The notes under the pieces were generated by a model, which ran no database searches, was not told the DNA's origin, and worked only from the letters and a program-made list of their open reading frames with translations. Shown here one piece after another: positions 52,247-62,508 of a DNA stretch of 64,000 nt (positions within the stretch are counted from its first letter, which is position 1; every line of letters begins with the position of its first letter). Made by a program: the position numbers and the translations under genes. Origin of the DNA: Methylocystaceae bacterium (GTDB lineage Bacteria > Pseudomonadota > Alphaproteobacteria > Rhodospirillales > Terasakiellaceae); the NCBI GenBank assembly GCA_013373205.1, contig JABXIG010000003.1, forward strand, positions 1,281,853 through 1,345,852, written 5' to 3'.

Positions 52247-54322
52247 CTATCGTATCTGAACAGATTTTCTATTCACTTCACCGTTTTGGTCCAAGACAGC
52301 AATGTCATAAAAACCATTGCCTGTTGGGAACCATCTCACTTGCCTCTTCCATTTGTTCGTATTTAAAGGAACGTCATTAACAAACCAGATTAAAGGCCGT
52401 TTGCCATTTTCTGCTTTCAACAACACGCCCTTAGTCTCAACATCAGACAACAGAAATGCTGTGTCATTAATCGGGTAACTTATTTGAAGACTATTCGAAG
52501 CATGAGAAATGCGACTTTGCGAAATATCACCTCTAAAAATACGAAGGTTTTCTGGGGGCGCCTCTTTCCAAGCCCTTTTTCTACCATCTGCAAACTCATT
52601 TGAACCTAATGATAGTTTTTCAAATACAGAAAACATAAGCGGCGCAGCAGTTTGCAAACCTGTTTGCCCTGCAACGGGAGCTCCCCTTGGATCACCAATC
52701 CAAACACCAACGGTATATTCTTGATTGAACCCAATGGCCCAAGCATCACGATATCCATATGACGTTCCCGTTTTAAAACCGATTTTATTTTGTTCGACAT
52801 TTTCCCTGTATGTATAACCGTCAGGTCTTGGTACATTTTGAAGAATGCCCTGTATCCAGTCTTGAGTCTGAGCAGAGATAAATTCTGTTTCTGTCTTACA
52901 ATCCAATGGCTGATTGACAAACGATAATGAACATATCTTGCGATCACTGGCGACAGCACGATAAACTTTAACCAATTCCTCAAGTGAAACACCTACCCCG
53001 CCTAGTGCAATCGCAAGATTTGGCTTCGAACTGTTGCCCGGCAATATCATATCAAAACCATGGCTTTTTAAAGTTTCACTAAACCGGATTGGTCCCAAAG
53101 CTCCCAATACTTTGACTGCAGGCACATTCAAACTATAACGTAGTGCATCAGCAATCGTTACCTGTCCGCGTTCCTGTCCATCAAAATTCGTTGGACGATA
53201 GGCATTTTCAGTAGGCGCTCTATCCCAAATGAGGGTTTGAGGATGGGTCTGTTTATCTTCAAACGAGAGTGCATAGATGAATGGCTTGAGCGTGGAACCG
53301 GGTGAACGCAACGCCGTTGTCATATCGATAAAACCGAGACTGCGTCGTTCCAGATAATCCTTTGACCCGACATGAACTTTGACAGCCCCACTCTCATTGT
53401 CCACCACCAAAACCGCTGCAGAAATATTTCTGCCAATTTTTTGAGAATAAGGCGAAATAAGGTCCTGAACCTGTTTCTGTAAACCCTCGTTGATCGTGGT
53501 TTTTATGGTGTGCTTGTCAGGCTGAACCCGTGCAAGTCTCTCACTTAAATGCGGGGCAAGCATGGGTATAGCATGTTGCCTTGTTGGAATGGGCTCATTA
53601 TCTGCTTCTTTAAATTCTTCATGTGAAATTGCCCCCCTCTCTAACAGTCTCTTGAGTATTTTTTGACGCACCTGTTTGGCACGCGCTGGATATCGGTCGG
53701 GTCTATTTCGAGAAGGAGACTGAGGAATTGCTGTGAGTAAAGCGGCTTCAGCAATTGTCAGATTTTTTGGACTTTTTTGAAAATAGGACAGGCTTGCACC
53801 TCGAACCCCCTCCAATCGTCCTCCATAAGGGGCGAGAGTGACATACATATCTAATATTTCTTGCTTACTAAAATACCACTCCAGCTGCACGGCACGCAGT
53901 ATCTCTATAACTTTAGAACGGATGGTACGAGGCCGTGGCTCCAAAAGGCGGGCAACCTGCATTGTAATTGTTGAACCACCTGAAACGATATAGCCTGCGC
54001 GCAGCCATTGCCCAATTGCACGCATTAAAGCTAGAGGATCAATGCCATAGTGCTGATCAAACCTTTTGTCTTCGTAAAGTTTAAGAAATTGCAGGTATTT
54101 TTTATCGACATCCTGAGCCTTTCCTTCAAGACGCAATAATCCTTCAGCTGTTGAGAAAACCCTCAGTATATCCCCTTTCTCCCCTTCAACCACAACTGAC
54201 ACATTACTGAGACGGTTCAAATTGGGGGGAAAGCTAAAATTAAGTATCCATGCGCCCGCAAAGAGAAAGGCAACCAAACTTGCAGCCGTAATCCACCAAA
54301 GTCGTATGCTGACGGGCACCAT
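52247..54322 (-). CDS. pbpC: Penicillin-binding protein 1C
   Basis: The 691-residue membrane protein has one N-terminal helix (about 9-30). A transglycosylase domain follows (about 60-235: LYEDKRFDQHYGIDPLAL with catalytic Glu, GGSTITMQVARLL), then a transpeptidase domain with SPGSTLKPF (nucleophile Ser) and KTGTS. A C-terminal BiPBP_C domain (about 600-690) is also present. This order defines PbpC. It acts in the periplasm on peptidoglycan. As in Escherichia coli, it is next to the alpha-2-macroglobulin gene, 9 bp downstream of it. Confidence 0.93.
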   Translation of the reverse strand: MVPVSIRLWWITAASLVAFLFAGAWILNFSFPPNLNRLSNVSVVVEGEKGDILRVFSTAEGLLRLEGKAQDVDKKYLQFLKLYEDKRFDQHYGIDPLALMRAIGQWLRAGYIVSGGSTITMQVARLLEPRPRTIRSKVIEILRAVQLEWYFSKQEILDMYVTLAPYGGRLEGVRGASLSYFQKSPKNLTIAEAALLTAIPQSPSRNRPDRYPARAKQVRQKILKRLLERGAISHEEFKEADNEPIPTRQHAIPMLAPHLSERLARVQPDKHTIKTTINEGLQKQVQDLISPYSQKIGRNISAAVLVVDNESGAVKVHVGSKDYLERRSLGFIDMTTALRSPGSTLKPFIYALSFEDKQTHPQTLIWDRAPTENAYRPTNFDGQERGQVTIADALRYSLNVPAVKVLGALGPIRFSETLKSHGFDMILPGNSSKPNLAIALGGVGVSLEELVKVYRAVASDRKICSLSFVNQPLDCKTETEFISAQTQDWIQGILQNVPRPDGYTYRENVEQNKIGFKTGTSYGYRDAWAIGFNQEYTVGVWIGDPRGAPVAGQTGLQTAAPLMFSVFEKLSLGSNEFADGRKRAWKEAPPENLRIFRGDISQSRISHASNSLQISYPINDTAFLLSDVETKGVLLKAENGKRPLIWFVNDVPLNTNKWKRQVRWFPTGNGFYDIAVLDQNGEVNRKSVQIR

Positions 54323-54331
54323 CTATCGGAC

Positions 54332-57300
54332 CTACTGACCTTGCACAATCAAGCGTGATAATGCCCCTCTTGCAAAATAAGAAGGTTTATACATATCTTC
54401 CACGAAGGGTGCGGGATATACATATTCCCCAGGCGTTACAGCGCGCACAACGTAACCTAACCTGAAGGCATCATTCAGATATGTGTATCTGTCCCTCTTG
54501 GGTGTCAAATCCACAGCAGCGACAAAACGATCATCACGTTCAGCCTTAAAAAATGTCCTTGATACATCCTTGACTGTCATTCCAAGCTGTTCAATCAGGT
54601 CTATATTAAATGCATTACTCTCAATTTCAAAACCTGCGGGTAACAGATCAACAATCAAAGCTTTATGCTTTAAATTTGTTGAGCTTTCACCTTCAAGCAT
54701 CACAATAAATTTATCACCTGTTTTGACGTTATCCATCGAAACAGGGTCTCCCTCCATATTCAGAATAGTCCGGGAAACTGATAAGCCCTCTGCCTCTTCC
54801 TTCAAAGGCTTGGACGGTATTCCTGTAAATGAATACTGAACAAATAAAGCAGCGTCCTGATTGTTCTCAAGCCGATAAGGCGACGTGAGCAAACTCGGTG
54901 TCAATAGAGACCTGTATGTTGTTTCTCTTTCAATAACAGCATCATTAATTTTGACCTTAATGTTATCAGATGCATTTTCAGCTATTTTCGCAGCAGCCAA
55001 CAGCAACCAACCTTTTTCCTGTGTACTGGTGTACCGTCTGCTATCCAATTCCTCAAAAAGTGAACTCAAAAGCGTAAGTCGTTCATTGTCAGAGGCAAAA
55101 ACGTTTTTCGGTAAAGCCAAAATCGCGGCGTAATCTCTCAATGAAGAACCATAGGAGTCATAATCATCCCCTTGCCTTTTCGCTCGTTTCGACATGTTTT
55201 GAACCGAACGTTTGGCACCATCAATGCCCTTCAAGGAACTTGCTGCAATAAGTTGCGCTTGCGCTAGTGCTGAGCCACTCTCATCGGCAAACAAGCGATT
55301 GAATTCATATTTGAAGTTTGATGTTGAAAATCGATCATTCTTGGCTAGAACCAACAGCATATATGAGCGTGCATCCGCTGAATACTCAACATTCTTGACT
55401 ATATTTTCCATCCAATCCAAACCTGAATCAAATGGTCCACTCAGAACGTCAAACCCCTGTTTACGTGCCTCAGTCAAGAAATCCATGGCATATGCTGTCA
55501 ACCATGGTTCAGGATGACTTTGTCGTGACCATAACCCAAAACTACCATCTGTCTTTTGTTTTGCCAGAACGCGATGAATGCCTTGGATAATTTTATAGTT
55601 CAAACTATCTGCATTAAATTCCACATCCTTCCAGGCTTCTTTCACTTTTGAAAAAGCAAGTAAAGGAAACGCACGGCTTGTCGTTTGTTCAAGGCAACCA
55701 TATGGGTAGCGATCCAATGCTGTGACTAACTTTTGTACGTCAATTTCGGGCTTTGCTGACAACATTAAATTAAGTTGTCCAGATCCGGGTAGAAAGTAAT
55801 CAAAAATGCTTGGATCGAATGTGTAACTCTCAGTATTCGCCAACTCCATTTGCCTGATTGTCGTCACCCATGGCTGAGCAGGTCTAATGTCGAGATCCCA
55901 TTCTCTATGCTGACTAAAGTTATTCGGGCCTTCCACATTAAGGGAGAGCTGTGCTTTGCCAACTTTATCTGCAACCACGTTAAATCTTGTTTCTGCCTTC
56001 TCTCCTGGTTTGCTTTGTGTGCTCCAATCCGGGTTCTCGACAGTCAACATTCCCGATGTGCTCAGTTTTACGGTATAGGTCCCTTCTGCACCGTTCAAAT
56101 TTTGAAAACGCAACGCGAAACTTGCTTTATCCCCAGGTGCTAAAAAACGCGATGGCAATAACTCTGCAATAACAGGAGAACGGATCAATAAATGTGCTTC
56201 ACCGCCACCCGTTGCTGTTTTACTGTAAGCAACAGCGAAAAAGCGGAGCTTTCCGTTAAAGTCGGGTATCTTAAAGCTGACCTTGCCTTTTCCTGACGAG
56301 TCTACATCAATGGTCTGGCTTACGAGGGTAACAGCTTTAAAGACACGCGTCGACAATCCCCCTTGGTTTCCAGCATTGGATATATCACCGCCTGAGCGAA
56401 TACGGCCAAGCTCGCCTTTTTCAGGGGCGATCAAACGACCATAAAGGTCATGGTAAGCGAGTTGTAAGCGTTGTTGAGCCAATAAAAACTTGTCTGGTTG
56501 AGGGGATTTAAATTGTGTCAGTCTCAAAATACCTTCATCAACGGCAAATAAATTGACCTTCACTTTCTCAGTTTTCAACGCTTGCCCAGAAACTTCGAAG
56601 GGAACGGTCACCTCAGTTGAGGGACGTACTTCTTTTGGAAGATCAAACTGAACAGAGAGTGTCCGTTTTTGCTTACCAAAGGACACCCATTTTGCCCCAA
56701 CTGCTCGGCCAGGCCCTCTTTGATCTGTGTCCTCACCTGGCCTGTATGCTGTTACCAAAACATATGCGCCATTACCCCACTCTTTCTGCACCGGAATAGA
56801 AAACTCTTTTCCTTTCTTGGGTAAAAAGATTTCGGTTTTCCAAATAATATTCTTCTGTGCAACGCTGATAAGCGCTTTGCCTTCGAAAGGTGCTTTTACA
56901 AAGCCTTTGATCTTATTCCCTGCATCAATATCATCATTTTTTAAAGATAGTTCCAGCTCATCAGGTGTATCAGGCGATTGAGCATTGGCCCACCAACCAA
57001 CACGAAAAGTAAAATCACTTGCGGCGCCGGATTTTACATCCGTAACAATGGCACGATAATATCCCCATCGATCAAAACTTCGGCTAAATGTGATTTTCCC
57101 GTTCTTGTCTGATGACAGAATTTCTTGATAAAGTGGGATATCGTACTTGTTATAAGTAGACCGCCATTCTCCAGCTTGATAGAACCAATTATAAGTCCTG
57201 TCTTCTCTTACCCATTCTACGCTCAATTCTCTTTGCGCGATAGGATTGCCATCCGGATCAACAGAAATGGCTTCAAAAAGGGCATCTTGATTGTATTTGA

Positions 57301-59419
57301 GGGCCTGACCAGAAAACTCTGGTTTTAAGCCAATAAAGGCCTCATGACTTATCAGCGGAATTTGCACCATGGTCCGGCTTGGCCGTCCATCTGTATCTGC
57401 AACCTCAATATGCGCCTTAACTTGCAGCGGGGAAGATAAATCCACCTCTTGAAAAGCCGGTATTTCAAGAACACTTGCACCTTTATCGTTGCTCACCACC
57501 TCATTTAATTGTTCAAGATTTTTTGCCTTATCTTCTTGCAATCCAAACTGAAACATCGCGTATTCTTTAAACGGTTTGCGATCAATTTCCAGCTGTGCAA
57601 CCCCTTTGACCTTAAGCCCGCTACCCGGCGCACCAAAAAGATAATCCGCCTGAACATCCAGCTTTACGGTTTCACCAAAGACTAATTTTTCAGCATTGGT
57701 CGTCGCAGAGACTTCCAGACGCTCGGGGACAAATTCTTCCACCTGAATATTTAATTCACCGATAGGGGCTGATTGTGGATCACTAAATGCAGCAATTTTC
57801 CATCTCCCGGTGGCAGCTGCATTTATAATCGGTATATCAATTCGACCGCCGCCTTGCTCATCAGGCGACTGAACAGTTTTAAACGCTTCTTTTCCGTCGG
57901 GACGATATAAAATAACCGTCACGGGAATATCTGCCTGTGCCAGAGAGTAATCATCTCTGACGAGGTAACCTAGCTTCACTGTTTCACCCGGTCTATAAAT
58001 TCCGCGATCAGAATATAGGAAACTCTGTAAAGGACCGGGAGGCGTTTTTCCTGCCACACCATGTTCAGAAAGGTCAAGCGCTGGCTCATTCAAGGAAATA
58101 AATGAGAAATCTCCCTGCTTGTTTTGGGCGGTAAGATACAGCACTTCTTTCCCCCCTTTACCGTTTAACAAAGCCGGTGATAAATCAATCCACCCATCGC
58201 GGTTTGTCACTTTTTCAGCAAGAACCATATTGTTCTTTGCAACAAGCCGTATCTGCACCCCCTTCATTGGTTTGGCTGTTTTAAGAGAACGCGCCTGCAG
58301 GGATACCCCTTTTTCTCCTTTAAAAACAGACAAGCCCAAATCGGTCACAACCACCCATTGAGCCGCATAAACCTGTCTATAATTAACTTCTTTCGCGTCC
58401 TTTTTGGCGACGAGAACATAAATACCGGGTTTGAATTTCTCGACCATCTGTTTGATCGGAATTTGGGTGGTTATTTCTTGATCTTTTAAGTTGTTAATTT
58501 CAACAGAACCAGACCAAACCTCTGCCCCAATAGTATCGCGGATTGAATTTTCCTGCCATGAGCGAAGTTGTTTTCCCAGCAAACCCGAAGACAGCGCTTT
58601 TATAAAATTCCGTTCGTCGATTTGATAAAATGTTAAATCAATAGATGAATGGTTGATGGTTTTTATCGGTAAATAAGGGGTCCCCGTTTGAGGAAGAATA
58701 TAATTCCCTTTCGTAAAAGAAATAGACTGCGCGCGCGAACTGATTGTAACGTCGCGATTTATGTCATTTACTAAATAGTGATCCCCTGAACCTTTTAAGC
58801 CCTTGCGTAAGGTAATACGAGTTGTTTGAGAATGAGGCAGGCCCAGAATACATAACTCATTGCCATGTATCCTTGCTGAATAATCCCGTTGTGGCACCAT
58901 ATCAATGTAAGAACGAAGCGGCAGCTTTTGGGATTTCTCTACGGCCCTATTAAATTGAAAGCATGTTTGGCTTACAGCTTTATCAGATGAAATTGATATT
59001 TTTTTAAAATCGAGTGTATCAAACTTTAAGGACTGCAGCTTGGCAATTTGTTGTTTGTACTTCTGATCAATACAGTCGCGAGACTGTTTTGATAGATTTT
59101 GGGGCGTTTCACCTTTGGTCGGAACACAGTCCGTCCGTAAAGCTTTTAACCAAGCCAGTTGAGTTGACTTTAAGAATGACTTTTGTGTTGGGTCAATCAA
59201 TATATTTGTTGCAATTGTTTCTTGGTAAGTTTCAAAGAGCAAGACGTCTTGATGTGCCAATCTCTTACTGAAGCAAACAGCCTTCTCAACAAAACGGCTC
59301 GCTTTCTTACAGTCAAAAGTCGTCTCGAACATAGTCGGCAGCTGTTCTTTATTTTGCGCAAACCCACTCGCGGTTGCTGTCAGAATCAGAACAACAGCTA
59401 AAGTCATAATTTTGTGCAT
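54332..59419 (-). CDS. yfhM: Bacterial alpha-2-macroglobulin (YfhM-like) with N-terminal LprI-like domain
   Basis: The 1695-residue periplasmic protein has a signal peptide (ending ASGFA, with no lipobox). An N-terminal LprI/DUF1311-like domain (about 30-125: FDCKKASRFVEKAVC, QLAWLKALRTDC, DCIDQKYKQQIAKL) is followed by the usual MG domains and a thioester motif YGCLEQTTSR with Cys1242 and Gln1245. The thioester of this family traps proteases, protecting cell-envelope proteins; PbpC repairs peptidoglycan in the same defence unit. The ATG at 59419 has AGGGGC upstream. The LprI-like part may inhibit lysozyme, which would extend the defence; that is inference. Confidence 0.92.
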   Translation of the reverse strand: MHKIMTLAVVLILTATASGFAQNKEQLPTMFETTFDCKKASRFVEKAVCFSKRLAHQDVLLFETYQETIATNILIDPTQKSFLKSTQLAWLKALRTDCVPTKGETPQNLSKQSRDCIDQKYKQQIAKLQSLKFDTLDFKKISISSDKAVSQTCFQFNRAVEKSQKLPLRSYIDMVPQRDYSARIHGNELCILGLPHSQTTRITLRKGLKGSGDHYLVNDINRDVTISSRAQSISFTKGNYILPQTGTPYLPIKTINHSSIDLTFYQIDERNFIKALSSGLLGKQLRSWQENSIRDTIGAEVWSGSVEINNLKDQEITTQIPIKQMVEKFKPGIYVLVAKKDAKEVNYRQVYAAQWVVVTDLGLSVFKGEKGVSLQARSLKTAKPMKGVQIRLVAKNNMVLAEKVTNRDGWIDLSPALLNGKGGKEVLYLTAQNKQGDFSFISLNEPALDLSEHGVAGKTPPGPLQSFLYSDRGIYRPGETVKLGYLVRDDYSLAQADIPVTVILYRPDGKEAFKTVQSPDEQGGGRIDIPIINAAATGRWKIAAFSDPQSAPIGELNIQVEEFVPERLEVSATTNAEKLVFGETVKLDVQADYLFGAPGSGLKVKGVAQLEIDRKPFKEYAMFQFGLQEDKAKNLEQLNEVVSNDKGASVLEIPAFQEVDLSSPLQVKAHIEVADTDGRPSRTMVQIPLISHEAFIGLKPEFSGQALKYNQDALFEAISVDPDGNPIAQRELSVEWVREDRTYNWFYQAGEWRSTYNKYDIPLYQEILSSDKNGKITFSRSFDRWGYYRAIVTDVKSGAASDFTFRVGWWANAQSPDTPDELELSLKNDDIDAGNKIKGFVKAPFEGKALISVAQKNIIWKTEIFLPKKGKEFSIPVQKEWGNGAYVLVTAYRPGEDTDQRGPGRAVGAKWVSFGKQKRTLSVQFDLPKEVRPSTEVTVPFEVSGQALKTEKVKVNLFAVDEGILRLTQFKSPQPDKFLLAQQRLQLAYHDLYGRLIAPEKGELGRIRSGGDISNAGNQGGLSTRVFKAVTLVSQTIDVDSSGKGKVSFKIPDFNGKLRFFAVAYSKTATGGGEAHLLIRSPVIAELLPSRFLAPGDKASFALRFQNLNGAEGTYTVKLSTSGMLTVENPDWSTQSKPGEKAETRFNVVADKVGKAQLSLNVEGPNNFSQHREWDLDIRPAQPWVTTIRQMELANTESYTFDPSIFDYFLPGSGQLNLMLSAKPEIDVQKLVTALDRYPYGCLEQTTSRAFPLLAFSKVKEAWKDVEFNADSLNYKIIQGIHRVLAKQKTDGSFGLWSRQSHPEPWLTAYAMDFLTEARKQGFDVLSGPFDSGLDWMENIVKNVEYSADARSYMLLVLAKNDRFSTSNFKYEFNRLFADESGSALAQAQLIAASSLKGIDGAKRSVQNMSKRAKRQGDDYDSYGSSLRDYAAILALPKNVFASDNERLTLLSSLFEELDSRRYTSTQEKGWLLLAAAKIAENASDNIKVKINDAVIERETTYRSLLTPSLLTSPYRLENNQDAALFVQYSFTGIPSKPLKEEAEGLSVSRTILNMEGDPVSMDNVKTGDKFIVMLEGESSTNLKHKALIVDLLPAGFEIESNAFNIDLIEQLGMTVKDVSRTFFKAERDDRFVAAVDLTPKRDRYTYLNDAFRLGYVVRAVTPGEYVYPAPFVEDMYKPSYFARGALSRLIVQGQ

Positions 59420-59564
59420 ATCAGCCCCTGTCGTAAGCACTTACAGTTTGACTATAATACATAAAGACTGCACAGGTTGAACCCGTTTTTACCCAAATGG
59501 ACTCACCTTCTGTGTGAGTTAGATCAACAGGAGAAGCTCATGAAAGCGAGGCAGGCAATGCCAA

Positions 59565-59837
59565 TCATTTTTGTGTGACCAGATCTTCTTTTTCTTTTTG
59601 CACTTTACGCAACTCGCGAATTGCAGATTGTTTTTCTAAGCGGGCATATTTCGCTTGTTGTGACGCATGCCAAAGTGAAAGACCTGTTAAAGCAATACCG
59701 GCACCAATGTGAGTTTTCTTCCAGCCGGGACCACGGACAAAACCTGTGTATAAAAGTGTCCCAAGCGCGATGGCCATCCCCGCGATGGTTACTGAGGTGC
59801 TATTTAGTGGGTTTCTGCTTTGTTTATAAGTCGTCAT
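59565..59837 (-). CDS. Small two-helix membrane protein, last gene of the ferrosome-like cluster
   Basis: The 90-residue product has two hydrophobic segments (about 15-33 and 42-60) separated by VRGPGWKKTHIG, and a charged C-terminal coiled coil (KYARLEKQSAIRELRKVQKE). Glycine-rich spacing (GMAIALGT, GAGIALTG) suggests helix packing. I do not recognise a family. It follows the HMA_2-like gene at 59896 on the same strand with a 58-bp gap. The ATG at 59837 is preferred over TTG at 59840. Confidence 0.6.
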   Translation of the reverse strand: MTTYKQSRNPLNSTSVTIAGMAIALGTLLYTGFVRGPGWKKTHIGAGIALTGLSLWHASQQAKYARLEKQSAIRELRKVQKEKEDLVTQK

Positions 59838-59895
59838 CAAGTCTGTTCCAAAAAAGGAGAGATAGAAGCTCGCTGTTCATTTTAATGATACATGC

Positions 59896-60279
59896 TTAAC
59901 GAGCCAGTATAGAGCTGACACCCTTGGTTATTGCCCTTTCCAACAAGGCATGGACAACGGCACGGCCAAAAGCGCCACTGACTTGACCAACAAGCGGGGG
60001 AAGTTCTTTTCGGACGATCTTATTCTTTTTGTCTATGTCTGTTTGGGGATGATAGAGGAAACCACCCTCCATCAAATTTTCTTCAATATCTTTTAAAGAT
60101 GTTTGATTGACATCGTAATGAATAACCAGCGAGCCTGCTTTTGCATTTGCCTGAATGTTTTTAATGCCCTTGATTGACACCAAATGCACTTCGATATGGC
60201 CAAGTAAAGCTGCATCATGTTTAAGCTGAGGAAGCTTAAAACGTGCACGACCCGGAATATGATGAACACAATTGCCCAT
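59896..60279 (-). CDS. HMA_2-like domain protein with hydrophobic C-terminus
   Basis: The 127-residue product has an N-terminal HMA_2-like domain (about 4-65: CVHHIPGRARFKLPQLK, then IKGIKNIQANAKAGSLVIHYD) without the CxxC metal site of classical HMA domains. The C-terminal stretch VGQVSGAFGRAVVHALLERA is hydrophobic or amphipathic and may bind membrane. A GGAG ribosome site and a Fur-like box (60306-60317) lie directly upstream, so it can be made from its own iron-controlled promoter. It probably works with the P1B ATPase next to it. Confidence 0.72.
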   Translation of the reverse strand: MGNCVHHIPGRARFKLPQLKHDAALLGHIEVHLVSIKGIKNIQANAKAGSLVIHYDVNQTSLKDIEENLMEGGFLYHPQTDIDKKNKIVRKELPPLVGQVSGAFGRAVVHALLERAITKGVSSILAR

Positions 60280-60305
60280 AGGACGATCTCCAAAAAACTG
60301 ATGTA

Positions 60306-60318
60306 GATATTAATAATC
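60306..60318. promoter_or_regulatory. Fur-like box before the second HMA_2-like gene
   Basis: GATATTAATAATC at 60306-60318 shares the 12-mer GATATTAATAAT with the iron-locus boxes at 13384 and 14518. A hairpin CGCAC-GAT-GTGCG follows at 60321-60333. The site is 27 bp upstream of the leftward start codon at 60279. Confidence 0.55.
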
Positions 60319-60388
60319 AATCGCACGATGTGCGTCAAGTTTCAGTTTAGATCACTTCTAAGCCTACATAAGACAAAGTTCTATGACA

Positions 60389-62473
60389 TTATCTGTCCTT
60401 CACGCCGGATAAAGCACGTGCTAACACACCTAAGGTCGTACCGTTATGCAAAAGCGAAGAAATGACAGGTGAGGTCAGCCCCATTGAGGCCCCGACAAAT
60501 AAGCCGGAATTGATCCCAACCGCCCAATTGAAGTTAGATTTAATCAATTTCATTGTATCGGTTGATTTTTCATAGGCTTGGGCCACACCAGAAATATTAT
60601 CAACCGTCAGAACGATATCAGCACTGGCGCGCGCCAGGTCAGCACCTTGGGGCATAGCTATCCCGACATTGGCATTAATCAGGGCGGGCGCATCATTCAC
60701 GCCGTCACCGACAAAGGCAATCACACGGCCTTCTTCTTTTAATTTTTGTACGATGTCGGCTTTTTCTTCTGGGCGGAGTTCTGCATAAACATCTGTGATA
60801 CCTAGTTGATCTGCCAGAGCTTGGGCTTTGCGTCTCCTGTCCCCGGTTAAAATAGCAACTTTTTCAACACCATTGCTGTAAAGCCGTTCAATCATGGACT
60901 TTGCATCATCGCGCAATTGATCACGTAAGCCGACAATCCCCGTCAAGACACTATCCATGGAGGTATAAAGCAGGATCAACCCTTTTTCCTCGAGTTCTTC
61001 GATCATGTTTTCATGACTGGAAATATCAACATTTTCATGTTCTTCAAGGAAATGGCGACTGCCGATCACAATACGTTTATCATTCACTTCACTGACCATA
61101 CCATGAGCTACAATAAAGTTTACCTCGTCATGACTGATATGTGCCAGTTGACGTGCCTTAGCCTGAGTGACCACTGCATTGGCCACAGGGTGAGTGGAAT
61201 GTTCTTCGATGGATGCGACAAGAGCCAATAGGCGATCTTCGGGCCATTCTTTTGGCTGAACGGATCTGATTTCAGTAACGTCCAGTTCACCATGGGTCAA
61301 TGTTCCTGTTTTATCAAATACAACGGTATCCACATTGGCAAAAGTCTCAATCGCTTGTCCGCCCTTTACCAAAATGCCGTCTTTGGCGCATTTATACATC
61401 GTTGATTTCATGGCAACGGGTGTGCTGAGCTTTAAGGCGCAGGAGTAATCAACCAGAAAAACAGAGGCTACACGGGTCCAATCACGGGTTAAAGCAAAGG
61501 TTAACGCCCCCAGCCCCAGTGTAATCCAAATGCGTTGGTTTGCTTTTTTTTCAGCATTTTTTTGCGTTTCTGATTTATTTTCCAATGACTCCTGAATAAA
61601 GCGACTAATCCGGGCTGTTGTTGTATCGTCACCAACTTTTACAGCACGAATACGCAGCGTGCCTTCTTCAACAATTGTACCAGAGAGCACGCGCATTTTC
61701 ATTTCTTTGTTAACAGGGACACTTTCTCCAGTAACGGATGCTTCATTAACCTGAGCCATACCAGTTAGAACCTGACCATCTACGGGAATTGTATCACCGG
61801 GATTTACGACCACAACATCATTCAACTGCAATTGGTCGGCGCCAACTTCCAAAAGTTCCCCATTCACCTCTTTCCATGCGTTCGATGGCGCCGGATGCAG
61901 CAATTGCCTCAGGAGTGCATTGGAACTGTTGTTGGTCCTTGCCTCCAGAAGTTCCCCAAGGTGGATAAAAAAATTAGTGCTTAAAGCTGTGATCGCATCT
62001 CCCCGTGATGTGGCGACCCCAATCGCAATGGCATCAAGAAGTTCAACTTTTATTTTACCAGAAAATAATGATTCGACACCTGCCCACAAGGTTGGGGCAA
62101 CGAGGGCACCTGCCACGACAAGACGTTGGGTGGGCGATAAAAAGGGCGTTGCAGCTAAGGCTATTCCATTGAGACTGGTGTGAAAGAAATGTTCAGCTTC
62201 CCCGTCCATGCGATCAACGTGAGGTAAACTTGTCGGTTCCAGACGATCCAGAAAGTCCAGTATTGAAATCCGTGTATGAGCCAGACCATCATAACGGATA
62301 ATTGCAGATTTTGCCCCTTTGTTAACCCGGGCATCCTCTACGCCAGCCATACGCTCCAGCAAGGTGGAGATATGACTGGCATCTATCAGTTTACGATTGA
62401 GCCACTCGATGCGCACACGCAACCTTTTTGGGGTTTCGTGAACAATTCTGGCTTGTTTATACGCTCTTAACAT
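60389..62473 (-). CDS. fezB: P1B-type metal ATPase with Ser-Cys-Ala motif (FezB-like)
   Basis: The 694-residue transporter has an N-terminal HMA_2-like domain (about 8-65, ETPKRLRVRIEWLNR, GAKSAIIRYD) and the P-type ATPase core: TGES (248-251), DKTGT (phosphorylated D387), HP (428-429) and GDGVND (589-594). In the ion-binding membrane helix the usual CPC is replaced by S344-C345-A346 (VDYSCALKLSTP), as reported for the P1B-6 group, whose member FezB builds ferrosomes. About six to eight membrane helices are expected; the C-terminus ends with two. Neighbouring genes encode small membrane proteins and HMA_2-like proteins, as in fez clusters. Substrate is probably iron, pumped into a membrane vesicle. 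Confidence 0.85.
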   Translation of the reverse strand: MLRAYKQARIVHETPKRLRVRIEWLNRKLIDASHISTLLERMAGVEDARVNKGAKSAIIRYDGLAHTRISILDFLDRLEPTSLPHVDRMDGEAEHFFHTSLNGIALAATPFLSPTQRLVVAGALVAPTLWAGVESLFSGKIKVELLDAIAIGVATSRGDAITALSTNFFIHLGELLEARTNNSSNALLRQLLHPAPSNAWKEVNGELLEVGADQLQLNDVVVVNPGDTIPVDGQVLTGMAQVNEASVTGESVPVNKEMKMRVLSGTIVEEGTLRIRAVKVGDDTTTARISRFIQESLENKSETQKNAEKKANQRIWITLGLGALTFALTRDWTRVASVFLVDYSCALKLSTPVAMKSTMYKCAKDGILVKGGQAIETFANVDTVVFDKTGTLTHGELDVTEIRSVQPKEWPEDRLLALVASIEEHSTHPVANAVVTQAKARQLAHISHDEVNFIVAHGMVSEVNDKRIVIGSRHFLEEHENVDISSHENMIEELEEKGLILLYTSMDSVLTGIVGLRDQLRDDAKSMIERLYSNGVEKVAILTGDRRRKAQALADQLGITDVYAELRPEEKADIVQKLKEEGRVIAFVGDGVNDAPALINANVGIAMPQGADLARASADIVLTVDNISGVAQAYEKSTDTMKLIKSNFNWAVGINSGLFVGASMGLTSPVISSLLHNGTTLGVLARALSGVKDR

Positions 62474-62508
62474 AACGGCCCCGCTTTAATCTGAATGAAA
62501 ACCAGTTG

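Noticed and set aside
52142-52366. Rightward 74-codon open frame
   Set aside because: It runs into the end of pbpC on the opposite strand and has no ribosome site or recognisable sequence.
59501-59519. ACTCAC/GTGAGT repeat after the ferrosome-like cluster as its terminator
   Set aside because: Six-pair stem with no T-run in the leftward direction.
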